Shown: in pieces, positions 42,112 through 50,832 of the stretch
Layout: each line of letters opens with the position of its first letter
How positions within the stretch are numbered: position 1 is the first letter of the stretch
Assembly: GCA_035535995.1 (NCBI GenBank)
Contig: DATLOZ010000010.1
Location: forward strand, 72,807-136,806
Source of the DNA: JANYCO01 sp035535995
GTDB taxonomy: Bacteria; Bacteroidota; Bacteroidia; Cytophagales; Cytophagaceae
Direction: 5' to 3'
DNA length: 64,000 nt
Notes under the pieces: generated by a model
The model's input: only the letters and a program-made list of their open reading frames with translations
Databases searched by the model: none
Told to the model about the DNA's origin: nothing
Program-made: the position numbers and the translations under genes

Positions 42112-44343
42112 ATGATGGCCTTGAGAGCGGTTCTGCTGTTGTTTTTTTTGAACATTTTACATTTGCCTTTGAAAGCGCAGATAGATACTGAATTCTGGTT
42201 CGTAGCACCTGAAATCACCGAGCAGCACGCCGACCGGCCCATTTACCTCAGAATCTCTTCTTTGCAGCAAGCTACCTCGATCAGCATTTCACAACCTGCC
42301 AATCCTGCCTTTGGTACGATCAACCAGACAATCGCTGCCAACCAGACGATCTCCATTGATCTTACTTTAAGGATTGATCTGATCGAAAACAAACCTGCCG
42401 ATCAAATTTTAAATTTTGGCATTCATATTTTATCGTCCAATCCTATCACTGCTTACTATGAAGTGCTAGGCTCTACACCTACTCAGGTGGGCGTGAACTC
42501 TGATATTTTTGTACTAAAAGGAAATCATGCGCTGGGAAAAGAATTTTATGTTCCGTTTCAAACGCATTGGGACAACAATCATACTACGCTCAGCGATGCC
42601 TGGTCGGCCTTTGATATTGTGGCTACTGAAAACAATACACTGGTGACCATCACTCCTACTAAAGATGTGGTAGGACACAACGCTGGAATTCCTTATACGA
42701 TTACTCTGCAAAAAGGAGAAACCTATTCCGCGCGTGCCACCTCTCCCCTTGCAGCCGATCATCCTGCGGGCTCGCACGTGAAGGCTACCAAACCGATTGC
42801 CATCACTGTCAAAGATGATTCGATGATCCAGGGGGGCAACTATGATCTGGCAGGTGATCAGATCATTCCGGTAAATTTTCTTGGACAAGAATACATCGCC
42901 GTAAAGGTATCGGATACTGTGAACACCGACAGAGTCTACATCCTGGCTACACAAAATAATACTACCATTTCCTTCGATGGTTCTGGACCTGTGGCTACAC
43001 TCAACGCAGGACAATCGTACGAATTACATTTACTCAATCCTACTGTTTACATCACTTCTTCTGCGCCTGTATACGTGTGGCATGTAGCAGGATTTGAAAA
43101 CGAATTGGGAGGCGCCATTCTTCCTCCATTGACTTGCACGGGCTCCAGACAAGTTAGCTTTACACGTTCCACCAATGAATTGTTTTACATTGAAATTGTA
43201 GTGAAGACAGGGTATGCGCAATATTTTATATTGAATGGAAAGAATTCTCTTATTCCTGCCTCTGCCTTCAGCGCTGTACCAGGAAGCGCCGGAGGTTGGG
43301 AGTATGCGAAAATTCCTTTTAATGCTTCCGTCATCCCCGCTGGAAGTGCCAACCTGATCAAAAATGATTCTACGGATTTTCAGTTTAGCATTCTGAACGG
43401 CGGAAACGCTACAGGCTTCCGTTATGGATATTTTTCTGATTTCGGTTTTCTCAACTTAGGCCCTGACCGTGGCTTCTGTGAAGGCGATGCGATTACATTG
43501 AACGCAGGATTTTACCAGGACAGTATTTTATGGAACACCGGCGCTACCTCACAATACCTGACGGTGATCGATTCAGGTTATTATTCTGTGCGAACAAAAA
43601 AAGGCGTTTGCATCAACCGTGATACGGTGCATGTTTTTTATTTTCCGAAGATCACTACCGATGTATTGGGCAATGACACTGCGGCCTGCGACAATAGAGG
43701 ACTTGAGATACATACCTTATTTCCTTTTTCCTCCTACCTCTGGAATACAGGAAGTACGGAATCCTTTGTACATCCCTATTCAAGCGGGATGTATATAGTT
43801 ACTGTTGCCAATGAATATGGCTGTAAAAAGAAAGACACTGTGAACATTACATTGTATCCCTCTCCCAATCCTCATATCCTTTATGATAAAGCATTGGATC
43901 CTTTTTGTAAAAACCCTGAGGTAGCATTAGCATCGGATCAGGTATATAATAAATATTTTTGGAGCACGGGAGACACTACACAATCGATCGTGACCACACA
44001 TAATGAAAATGATTCCTGGTCGCTCCGGGTGGTGAATAGTTTTGGTTGTACAAGATCCACTTCTATTGCTATTGATTGTTCCCCCGTCATAGGCTTATTG
44101 CCAAATCTTCTCACCCCCAATGATGACGGGATGAACGAGATCTTCTATATAGAATATCTTCGTCCGAATAAATGGACCTTTGAAGTATACAACCGCTGGG
44201 GTGAGTGCATATATAAGAATGATAATTACTACAATAATTTTGATCCGAAAGAATTGAATCTGAGCGATGGTGTTTATTATTACTTTTTACATCATCATGA
44301 AGGGAAAGGTGAATATAAGGGATGGGTGGAAATAATCCATTGA
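42112..44343 (+). CDS. IgGFc-binding-like surface protein with gliding-type C-terminal domain
   Basis: The 743-residue exported protein has a signal peptide (LRAVLLLFFLNILHLPLKAQ). An IgGFc-binding-protein N-terminal domain follows (about 23-360: TEFWFVAPEITEQHADRPIY, GKEFYVPFQT, AFDIVATENNTLVTITPT, AGDQIIPVNFLG). Three or so Ig-like repeats carry the pattern LWNTGATSQYLTVIDSGYYSV. The C-terminus is the gliding-motility-associated domain (LLPNLLTPNDDGMNEIFYIE, FEVYNRWGECIYKNDNY), a type-B signal for the type IX secretion system. It is probably a large cell-surface adhesin; its ligand is unknown. Confidence 0.88.
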   Translation: MMALRAVLLLFFLNILHLPLKAQIDTEFWFVAPEITEQHADRPIYLRISSLQQATSISISQPANPAFGTINQTIAANQTISIDLTLRIDLIENKPADQILNFGIHILSSNPITAYYEVLGSTPTQVGVNSDIFVLKGNHALGKEFYVPFQTHWDNNHTTLSDAWSAFDIVATENNTLVTITPTKDVVGHNAGIPYTITLQKGETYSARATSPLAADHPAGSHVKATKPIAITVKDDSMIQGGNYDLAGDQIIPVNFLGQEYIAVKVSDTVNTDRVYILATQNNTTISFDGSGPVATLNAGQSYELHLLNPTVYITSSAPVYVWHVAGFENELGGAILPPLTCTGSRQVSFTRSTNELFYIEIVVKTGYAQYFILNGKNSLIPASAFSAVPGSAGGWEYAKIPFNASVIPAGSANLIKNDSTDFQFSILNGGNATGFRYGYFSDFGFLNLGPDRGFCEGDAITLNAGFYQDSILWNTGATSQYLTVIDSGYYSVRTKKGVCINRDTVHVFYFPKITTDVLGNDTAACDNRGLEIHTLFPFSSYLWNTGSTESFVHPYSSGMYIVTVANEYGCKKKDTVNITLYPSPNPHILYDKALDPFCKNPEVALASDQVYNKYFWSTGDTTQSIVTTHNENDSWSLRVVNSFGCTRSTSIAIDCSPVIGLLPNLLTPNDDGMNEIFYIEYLRPNKWTFEVYNRWGECIYKNDNYYNNFDPKELNLSDGVYYYFLHHHEGKGEYKGWVEIIH

Positions 44344-44584
44344 TGAAATATGGATGCCGGATACCAGATGCCAGATAAAAACCTCAGGCAATTGCTCGCG
44401 AAAACAAACAACACGGATGACAGCTTAGATTTATCGTCATTGCGAGAAGTGTTGCGAAGCAACGCGACGAAGCAATCCGTTCATAACAAGGAGTTATCAT
44501 ATTTTTAAATGCTCAGGCGTCGCTATAAACAGATTGCTTCGTCATTCCGCCTACGGCTCCATTCCTCGCAATGACAGTTAATAC
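44344..44584. repeat. Composite intergenic repeat: GATGCC family plus CGTCATTGCGA element
   Basis: ATGGATGCCGGATACCAGAT at 44349-44368 is a copy of the GATGCC family. It is followed by TCGTCATTGCGAG (44434) with CGACGAAGCAATCC (44465), and then the facing AGATTGCTTCGTCATTCCG (44531) and CCTCGCAATGACAG (44564-44577), making an inverted repeat of about 140 bp. It lies between converging genes. A second CGTCATTGCGA copy lies at 51671-51722. Confidence 0.75.
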
Positions 44585-45775
44585 TCAACCAATACATTCC
44601 AAAATAATACCGCAAACCTCCCTGATCTGCTCCTCTGTAATGATCAACGGTGGCGCAATACGCATCGAATTATTGCAAAATAAAAACCAATCCGTGATCA
44701 CGCCTTTTGCAATTGCCTTGTCAATTATAGGTTTCAACACTTCGTACGATTCAAACTCTACCGCGATCAGCAGGCCTTTACTTCTTACTTCTTTGATAGC
44801 TGGGTGAACAAGGAGCTGATGAAATAACTTTTCTTTTTCAGCTACATCTTTCATCAAATTTTCTTCCAGGATCACATTGATCGTAGCCAACGAAGAGGCG
44901 CAGCAGACTGGGTGTCCGCCGAAGGTTGTGATATGTCCAAGCACCGGATCATTCGCCAATACTTTCATGATTGACTGTGGCGCAATGAAGGCGCCGATCG
45001 GCATGCCTCCGCCCATTCCTTTAGAGGTAAGTAAAATATCCGGTTCGATCCCGAAATGTTCGTAAGCCCAGAATTTACCAGTGCGACCGAAGCCTGTCTG
45101 AATTTCATCCAGAATTAAAAGAGCACCCGTCTTGCTGCATTGCGCTCTCAAGGCTTTCATATAAACTTGCGAAGGCATGCGTACTCCTGCTTCTCCCTGG
45201 ATCGTTTCCACGATCACAGCAGCAGTATCAGTAGTGATCAGGGAAAGATCTTCTGTATTGTTGAATTCGATATGACGGATACCTGGTAGTAATGGGCGGA
45301 AAGATTGCTTAAAATATTCATCCCCCATCACCGATAACGCGCCTTGTGTAGAGCCATGGTAAGCATTTTTGCAGGAAATAATTTCTGCCCGGCCTGTATA
45401 GCGTTTGGCTAGTTTCATAGCGCCTTCCGTAGCTTCAGCTCCGGAGTTTACAAAGTAAATACTGTTAAGCGTTGAAGGTAACGTACTTCTAAGCTTGTCG
45501 GCAAGTGTCACTTGCGGCGTGATCACGTATTCTCCGTACACCATCAGGTGCATATACTGATCCACTTGTGCTTTGATCGCTTCTACTACTTTAGGATGAC
45601 GATGACCTACATTGCTTACAGAAATACCCGAGATAAGATCGTAATAACGATTCTTATTTTTCCCATATAAAAAAATACCTTCCGCGCTTTCGATCTCCAA
45701 CATCAATGGTGTTTCGGAGGTTTGAGCCAGAGCACTTAGGAAAAGCTGTCGGGTAGTTAGCATAGTACGATTCAA
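44585..45775 (-). CDS. Class III (acetylornithine-type) aminotransferase
   Basis: The 396-residue PLP enzyme has the class III pattern: VGHRHPKVVEAI, FVNSGAEATEGAMKLAK, VIVETIQGEAGVRMP, LLILDEIQTGFGRTGKFWAYE and the PLP lysine in LLTSKGMGGG. It resembles ArgD/aspartate aminotransferase-family proteins, which transfer an amino group from an omega-amino compound such as acetylornithine or ornithine. No arginine genes are adjacent, so the substrate is left open. A start at Met5 is also possible. Confidence 0.9.
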   Translation of the reverse strand: MNRTMLTTRQLFLSALAQTSETPLMLEIESAEGIFLYGKNKNRYYDLISGISVSNVGHRHPKVVEAIKAQVDQYMHLMVYGEYVITPQVTLADKLRSTLPSTLNSIYFVNSGAEATEGAMKLAKRYTGRAEIISCKNAYHGSTQGALSVMGDEYFKQSFRPLLPGIRHIEFNNTEDLSLITTDTAAVIVETIQGEAGVRMPSQVYMKALRAQCSKTGALLILDEIQTGFGRTGKFWAYEHFGIEPDILLTSKGMGGGMPIGAFIAPQSIMKVLANDPVLGHITTFGGHPVCCASSLATINVILEENLMKDVAEKEKLFHQLLVHPAIKEVRSKGLLIAVEFESYEVLKPIIDKAIAKGVITDWFLFCNNSMRIAPPLIITEEQIREVCGIILECIG

Positions 45776-45792
45776 TTAGTATGTTTAAATTC

Positions 45793-45852
45793 CTAAAAAC
45801 AATATCCAAATTCCAAAGGATAAATTATTGGGATTTGGATATTGTTTTTAGA
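45793..45852. repeat. Inverted repeat with AACAATATCCAAAT arms
   Basis: CTAAAAACAATATCCAAAT faces ATTTGGATATTGTTTTTAG across about 20 nt, with one mismatch further in. It lies between the mlaF-like stop and the aminotransferase start and could terminate the ABC operon. Confidence 0.7.
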
Positions 45853-45892
45853 TTTTTTAAAACTTCGTAATGTGAAATAAATCAATCACTAA

Positions 45893-46648
45893 TTACTTAT
45901 TATGCGCTTTCATTTCACGGATCAGTTTGTTGGCGAAAAGAAAATCCTGGAGTGATTTTACTTCCGTGTCCAGGATATTGTGTTTCGTACCTTCCCAAAC
46001 TTTTTCTCCTTTGTACATAAACATAACATTCTCTCCAATCTCCAGCACAGAGTTCATATCGTGCGTTACAACTACCGTAGTAATGTTGTATTCGTGTGTA
46101 ATATCTTTGATTAGGTTATCGATACGGATCGATGTTTGCGGATCAAGTCCTGAATTTGGCTCATCGCAATACAAATATTTTGAGTTCATAACGATCGCGC
46201 GGGCGATGCCTACACGCTTCTGCATCCCGCCGCTGATCTGGGAGGGCATCAGGTTATTTACATTTTCCAACCCTACACGTTGCAGGCAATAATTTACGCG
46301 GTCTTGTTTCTCATCCTTCGTCATATTGGAAAGCATATCCAGAGGAAATGTGACATTTTGCTCTACCGTTTTTGAATCAAACAAAGCACTGCTTTGAAAA
46401 AGCATCCCGATCTCACGACGGATCTCTTGCTTGGTATGATTGTCGACATTTGTAAATTCACGCCCATCGTACTTAATACTTCCCGAATCAGGTTTTATCA
46501 ATCCTACAAGCGATTTGAGCAAGACACTTTTCCCTGTACCACTGGCGCCAATGATCAGGTTGCAAACTCCCTGGGTAAACGTTCCACTCACGCCCTTCAA
46601 GACTTCTTTCCCCTGAAATGTTTTTTGGATATTACTGAACTCAATCAT
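45893..46648 (-). CDS. MlaF-type ABC transporter ATPase
   Basis: The 251-residue ATPase has Walker A GASGTGKS, Q-loop FQSSALFDS, signature ISGGMQKR, Walker B YLYCDEPNSGLDP and the switch histidine VVTHDMNSV. The sequence is that of the Mkl/MlaF subfamily that powers phospholipid transport between inner and outer membrane. It follows the MlaE-like permease by 36 bp with a short hairpin between. No MlaD-type substrate-binding gene is adjacent. Confidence 0.92.
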   Translation of the reverse strand: MIEFSNIQKTFQGKEVLKGVSGTFTQGVCNLIIGASGTGKSVLLKSLVGLIKPDSGSIKYDGREFTNVDNHTKQEIRREIGMLFQSSALFDSKTVEQNVTFPLDMLSNMTKDEKQDRVNYCLQRVGLENVNNLMPSQISGGMQKRVGIARAIVMNSKYLYCDEPNSGLDPQTSIRIDNLIKDITHEYNITTVVVTHDMNSVLEIGENVMFMYKGEKVWEGTKHNILDTEVKSLQDFLFANKLIREMKAHNK

Positions 46649-46684
46649 CTTTTTTTGGGATTAAAAGTTTAATCTTTAAACTTT

Positions 46685-47413
46685 TTACAACAATAATTTC
46701 GCCAACAGAAAGTCTGCCACTAACACAGCAATACAACTATTGGTTACCGCTGTTGTGCTTGACTGGCCTACTTCCAATGCTCCTCCTTTGGTAAAGAATC
46801 CGTTAAAGGCAGATATGGAAGAAATAATAAAAGCAAATACAATTGACTTGATAAGGGCAAACCAAATATTATATTCCTGAAATCCTTCGCGAATCCCGGA
46901 TATATATTCCTGCTCGGTAAGCGCGCCGGTAAGCGTGCCTGCGAGAAAACCTCCATAAATAGAGAGAAAGCCGGACATCACCACCAACATAGGAAACATG
47001 ATCATACAGGCCACTATTTTAGGGAGAATAAGATAAGAAGAGGAATTGATTCCCATCACCTCAAGCGCATCAATCTGCTCGGTGATCCGCATGGTACCAA
47101 GGTGACCAGCGATGTTGGAACCCACTTTTCCGGCAAGTACAATGGAGATAATTGTTGGCGCAAGTTCCAGGATAGTCATATCGCGCACGATAGTACCAAT
47201 CACTTTTACGGGAATAAGATCACTGACAAGGTTGTAACCGGTTTGCACAGCCGTCACCGCGCCAATAAAGCTGGAGACGATCACTACAATAAAAATTGAA
47301 TTATATCCTACCTGGATGCATTCTTCTACGATCAGTTTAGTGTACACACTGAATCGTTCTCGACGAATAAAAAGCGTGCTGATCAGGATTAAATATTTTC
47401 CGAAACTTCTCAT
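46685..47413 (-). CDS. MlaE-family ABC transporter permease
   Basis: The 242-residue protein has five or six hydrophobic helices and the family core GAVTAVQTGYNLV, LELAPTIISIVLAGKVGSNI and GTMRITEQIDALEVMGINS. MlaE permeases move phospholipids with MlaF and a periplasmic MCE protein. It is the first gene of the pair; the MCE partner must be encoded elsewhere. Confidence 0.93.
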   Translation of the reverse strand: MRSFGKYLILISTLFIRRERFSVYTKLIVEECIQVGYNSIFIVVIVSSFIGAVTAVQTGYNLVSDLIPVKVIGTIVRDMTILELAPTIISIVLAGKVGSNIAGHLGTMRITEQIDALEVMGINSSSYLILPKIVACMIMFPMLVVMSGFLSIYGGFLAGTLTGALTEQEYISGIREGFQEYNIWFALIKSIVFAFIISSISAFNGFFTKGGALEVGQSSTTAVTNSCIAVLVADFLLAKLLL

Positions 47414-47488
47414 ACTATACAGGTCCAGTATACTGCAATATATTTTAATAATCGCTAAATTAACTTATATTTCAAAAAAATAAAACTC

Positions 47489-48199
47489 ATGAAGAAGTGG
47501 CTTGTAGTAACGGGCGGTACCAAAGGGATTGGGCGAGCGATTGTGGAAAAATTTGCCTCCGAAGATTTCAACATCATCACTTGCGCACGCAACACAAAAG
47601 ATCTCAAACAGCTTCAATCAGATTTTTCTTCCCGTTATAAAAACACTGAACTTCTTACTTTTAAAGCGGACCTTTCCAAAAAAGAAGAAGTGAAAGCTTT
47701 TCTCTCTTTCATCAAAGAACAAAAAGTAACGATAGATGTCTTAGTGAACAACACCGGAACATATATCCCAGGCCAGATCCACAAAGAGAAGGAAGGTGTA
47801 TTAGAACAAATGATCGAGACAAACCTCTACAGCGCTTACCACATTAGCCGTGGACTGGTGAGCGGGATGATCAAAAAAAAGAAGGGGACGATCTTTACTA
47901 TTTGTTCTACAGCCAGTATCATGGCTTACACCAACGGCGGCTCATATTGCATTTCAAAATTTGCTTTGTATGGGATGACGAAAGTGTTGAGAGAAGAATT
48001 GAAAGAACACAATATCCGTGTTACAGCAGTATTACCAGGCGCTACCAAAACCAGCAGCTGGGATGGCGTAGACTTACCTAATGAACGATTCATAAAACCG
48101 GAAGATGTAGCAGAAAGTATTTTTAGTGCTTATTCACTTTCACCGAATACAGTAGTGGAGGAGATCTTAATTCGGCCGCAGTTGGGAGACATTGTATGA
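47489..48199 (+). CDS. Short-chain dehydrogenase/reductase
   Basis: The 236-residue SDR has TGGTKGIG (cofactor), NNTG where most members have NNAG, ICSTASIMAY with the catalytic Ser, and YCISK (Tyr-x-x-x-Lys). Its length is that of classical 3-oxoacyl reductase-like SDRs. The substrate is unknown. It converges with the LRR protein gene across a repeat. Confidence 0.88.
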   Translation: MKKWLVVTGGTKGIGRAIVEKFASEDFNIITCARNTKDLKQLQSDFSSRYKNTELLTFKADLSKKEEVKAFLSFIKEQKVTIDVLVNNTGTYIPGQIHKEKEGVLEQMIETNLYSAYHISRGLVSGMIKKKKGTIFTICSTASIMAYTNGGSYCISKFALYGMTKVLREELKEHNIRVTAVLPGATKTSSWDGVDLPNERFIKPEDVAESIFSAYSLSPNTVVEEILIRPQLGDIV

Positions 48200-48200
48200 A

Positions 48201-48295
48201 GTTATGAATGTTGAGTTATGAATGTTGAGTTGGGGAAATCATAAATTACTCCTTATCGTTATTAACCTAATAATTCATAACTCAACATTCATAAC
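48201..48295. repeat. 23-bp inverted repeat, ATGAATGTTGAGTTATGAATT family
   Basis: Arms 48201-48223 and 48273-48295 are exact complements around a 49-nt unrelated centre, between two converging genes. Confidence 0.85.
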
Positions 48296-48305
48296 TCATA
48301 ACTTT

Positions 48306-49655
48306 TTAGTAAAAGTCTACGTGACAATTTGTGTTCTCACTCACAAAAGCATCCACTTCTTCTTTACGAACTTGAGTGTTGTAGCAATAAACACTTGTTA
48401 ATTTTGACTTTCCACTCAGAGGTGCTATACTTCTGACCATCGAACTTCCCATATTCACGTATTCCAGTTCTGGCAAGTCTTTCAGGGCTTCTACACTTTT
48501 TACAGGTGTGCCGGAGATATCCAAAGTTCTCAGCGCTTCCATGTTTTTGATCGGCGCAAGATCCTGCACGTCGGTATAGCCGCAGCTAAGGCTATCAAGC
48601 AGAGGCATCGCTTCCAGGCCTTTCAAAGAATTTACTTCTGTAGTATTAAGGTATAAACTTTTCAAACCTGTACAGTTTTTTAAAGGGGAAATATCTTTTA
48701 CATCCGAACGGCTTACATCAAGAATCTCCAACATCGTCAAGGCTCCCAGTGGTGTGATATCTTCAATTTCAGTATCGCAAATGTATAGGCTTTTCAAACT
48801 TATGAGGTTTTCAATACCGTTGAGCGTTTTCAGATCCGTTCTTGCCAGGTACAAATATTCCAGACTGGTCATTTGTCCCAGGTCTTTCAGTCCTTCAATT
48901 CTTGTTTCTCCCGAATCGAGTGTAAGCAATGCGCTCATATTGGCAATCGGACTCAGATCGGTGATCTTGGTATTCATGATATAGAGCGTTTGCATACTCG
49001 TCATATTGCGGAGCGGTTCGATCGAATTGATGCGTGTGCTGGCACAGCTCAAGTAAACCAGGCTGGTAAGACCTTTTAGTGCATCAAGCGATTTTATTTT
49101 TAGATAGCTCACATCAAGATTTTCCAGCAAGATCATGCCCGACAGCGGCGACAGGTCTTTAATTCTTGTCTGGCTGATGTAAAGACTTTTCATTCCAACA
49201 AGGTTGCGCAATGGCTCCAGGCTGGAGATGGTAGTATTGCTGATATTCAGGTATTCCAGGTTGCGAAGATTGCGGAGAGGTTCTAAAGAATTGATATTGG
49301 TAGAGCTAAGGTAGAGCGACTGTAATTCGGTAAGATGTGAAATATAGTCAAGACGGTCGATCCGGATGGAAGATACGTCCAGGGATTTCAATCCTCTTAG
49401 CATAAGCAGTGGCTTCAGGTCAGTGATATCCCTTACCTGATCGCTGTCTACATAGAGGTAAAGCGTTTCAGCTTTGATAATATCTTCCAGCTCTTCATCG
49501 CTTGGATCATGTTCAATGGTAATTGAATTTTTCAAAGCTTTGCGCCAACCTTCATTGATCGACTTCCACCAGTCGCGCGCGTTGTCTTGTCGCTGTATAT
49601 TGCTTGTAGATTGATTATCATTCACGCCGGAAGGCCTTCCTTCTTGATGTTCCAT
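48306..49655 (-). CDS. Leucine-rich-repeat protein (SDS22/internalin-like)
   Basis: The 449-residue protein has no signal peptide. A charged N-terminus with WWKSINEGWRKALKNS (29-44) is followed by about 16 tandem repeats of 22-23 residues of the form L-x-x-L-x-x-L-x-x-L-x-I-S-x-T-x-I-x-x-L (examples LEYLNISNTTISSLEPLRNL and LKSLYICDTEIEDITPLGAL), from about residue 75 to the end. This is a right-handed solenoid used for protein binding. Bacteroidota have many such proteins. Being probably cytoplasmic, it may bind an intracellular partner; none is suggested by context. Confidence 0.88.
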   Translation of the reverse strand: MEHQEGRPSGVNDNQSTSNIQRQDNARDWWKSINEGWRKALKNSITIEHDPSDEELEDIIKAETLYLYVDSDQVRDITDLKPLLMLRGLKSLDVSSIRIDRLDYISHLTELQSLYLSSTNINSLEPLRNLRNLEYLNISNTTISSLEPLRNLVGMKSLYISQTRIKDLSPLSGMILLENLDVSYLKIKSLDALKGLTSLVYLSCASTRINSIEPLRNMTSMQTLYIMNTKITDLSPIANMSALLTLDSGETRIEGLKDLGQMTSLEYLYLARTDLKTLNGIENLISLKSLYICDTEIEDITPLGALTMLEILDVSRSDVKDISPLKNCTGLKSLYLNTTEVNSLKGLEAMPLLDSLSCGYTDVQDLAPIKNMEALRTLDISGTPVKSVEALKDLPELEYVNMGSSMVRSIAPLSGKSKLTSVYCYNTQVRKEEVDAFVSENTNCHVDFY

Positions 49656-49912
49656 ATACTAGTTTTCCAACTTTTTTTGATTCTTCAAAGGTTAAAATTA
49701 AGGAATATTTTGGTGCAAATTCTTTAAACGCGACTTTCATTTTTGTCAAAAAACCTGTCACGAAAAACTCTTTCCTTTTATCAGCGGGTAGGTATTATTT
49801 AAAAAATTATATTTTAACTGTTTAAAACTAAGCAAAAAAAGGTTTTTATTTAAGAAATATTATAAGATATTTGTACGACACCTATAATCCTGTTTTTACC
49901 TAAAAAACAATT

Positions 49913-50803
49913 ATGTTAGACGAATTCGGAAAAAAACAATCTTCCCCTTTGTGGTTTTCGATTCTATTCGATTTTCACAAAACCAAAACCCTCAAAAAAC
50001 TTTCTTATAGTGTAATTGCCGTAGGCGCCTACACCCTGGCGATCGAGATCCTTGAAGACAAAGTATTTCATATTGACTTCAAAGCACCTTCGATCGTATT
50101 CTCTATTTTGGGCATTGTATTGGGTCTTCTACTGGTATTCAGAACCAACACTGCTTACGATAGATGGTGGGAAGGAAGAAAGCTACTCAGCAGCTTGGGG
50201 TCCAATGCTAAAAATTTTGCTATCAAGATCAATTCTTACTTGCCGGCTAGTGATGTAGCCAACAAAGTATATTTTGCCAAAATGATCAGCAACCATGCTT
50301 TTGCTATGAAAGAAAACCTTCGTGGCGAAGTACAGTTTGAAGAGCTGGATGAGGTAACACCCGGTTACAACGATCTTCTAAAATCCGTTTACCATGTACC
50401 AAACCAGATCGTGGCTTCTATGACGGAAAGAATTGTAGCTTTATACAAAGAAGGAAAGATCACTGACCCTCAATTGCTGGAACTTTCCAAACATATGGAT
50501 GCCGCAGTAGAGATCGTAGCGAGCTGTGAGCGTATCCGTACTACACCGGTTCCTTTCTCTTATAGTATTCACCTTAAGAAATTCATTTTCTTCTTCACCG
50601 TAATTCTACCGTTCGGATTCATCCACGACCTTGGTTACTGGTGCTTTATTATTGTAATGATCATTTTCTATGCACTTGTAGGTCTGGAAGCCATCGGTGA
50701 AGAAATCGAAGATCCTTTCGGTCAAGACGAAAACGACTTGCCGATCGATGCGATCTGTCGCTCTCTGAAGAAAAGTGTCAATGCAATTCTAAAAGTTCAA
50801 TAA
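49913..50803 (+). CDS. Second bestrophin-family anion channel
   Basis: The 296-residue protein has the bestrophin signature FRTNTAYDRWWEGRK (76-90), two N-terminal hydrophobic helices (about 33-50 and 60-76), a helical soluble middle, a hydrophobic hairpin (about 222-262) and the tail EDPFGQDENDLPIDAICRSL. It is closer to the common bacterial bestrophins such as the Klebsiella channel than the 344-residue protein at 600-1634. It is followed after 29 bp by a lipoprotein gene. No carbonic anhydrase gene is adjacent. Confidence 0.92.
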   Translation: MLDEFGKKQSSPLWFSILFDFHKTKTLKKLSYSVIAVGAYTLAIEILEDKVFHIDFKAPSIVFSILGIVLGLLLVFRTNTAYDRWWEGRKLLSSLGSNAKNFAIKINSYLPASDVANKVYFAKMISNHAFAMKENLRGEVQFEELDEVTPGYNDLLKSVYHVPNQIVASMTERIVALYKEGKITDPQLLELSKHMDAAVEIVASCERIRTTPVPFSYSIHLKKFIFFFTVILPFGFIHDLGYWCFIIVMIIFYALVGLEAIGEEIEDPFGQDENDLPIDAICRSLKKSVNAILKVQ

Positions 50804-50832
50804 AAATCTTATCACGAAAAAACTGGTATTTT

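Noticed and set aside
42514..43014. 166-codon minus-strand frame inside the IgGFc-binding-like gene
   Set aside because: It is antisense to a clear conserved domain and rich in Arg/Ser/His as expected of a shadow frame.
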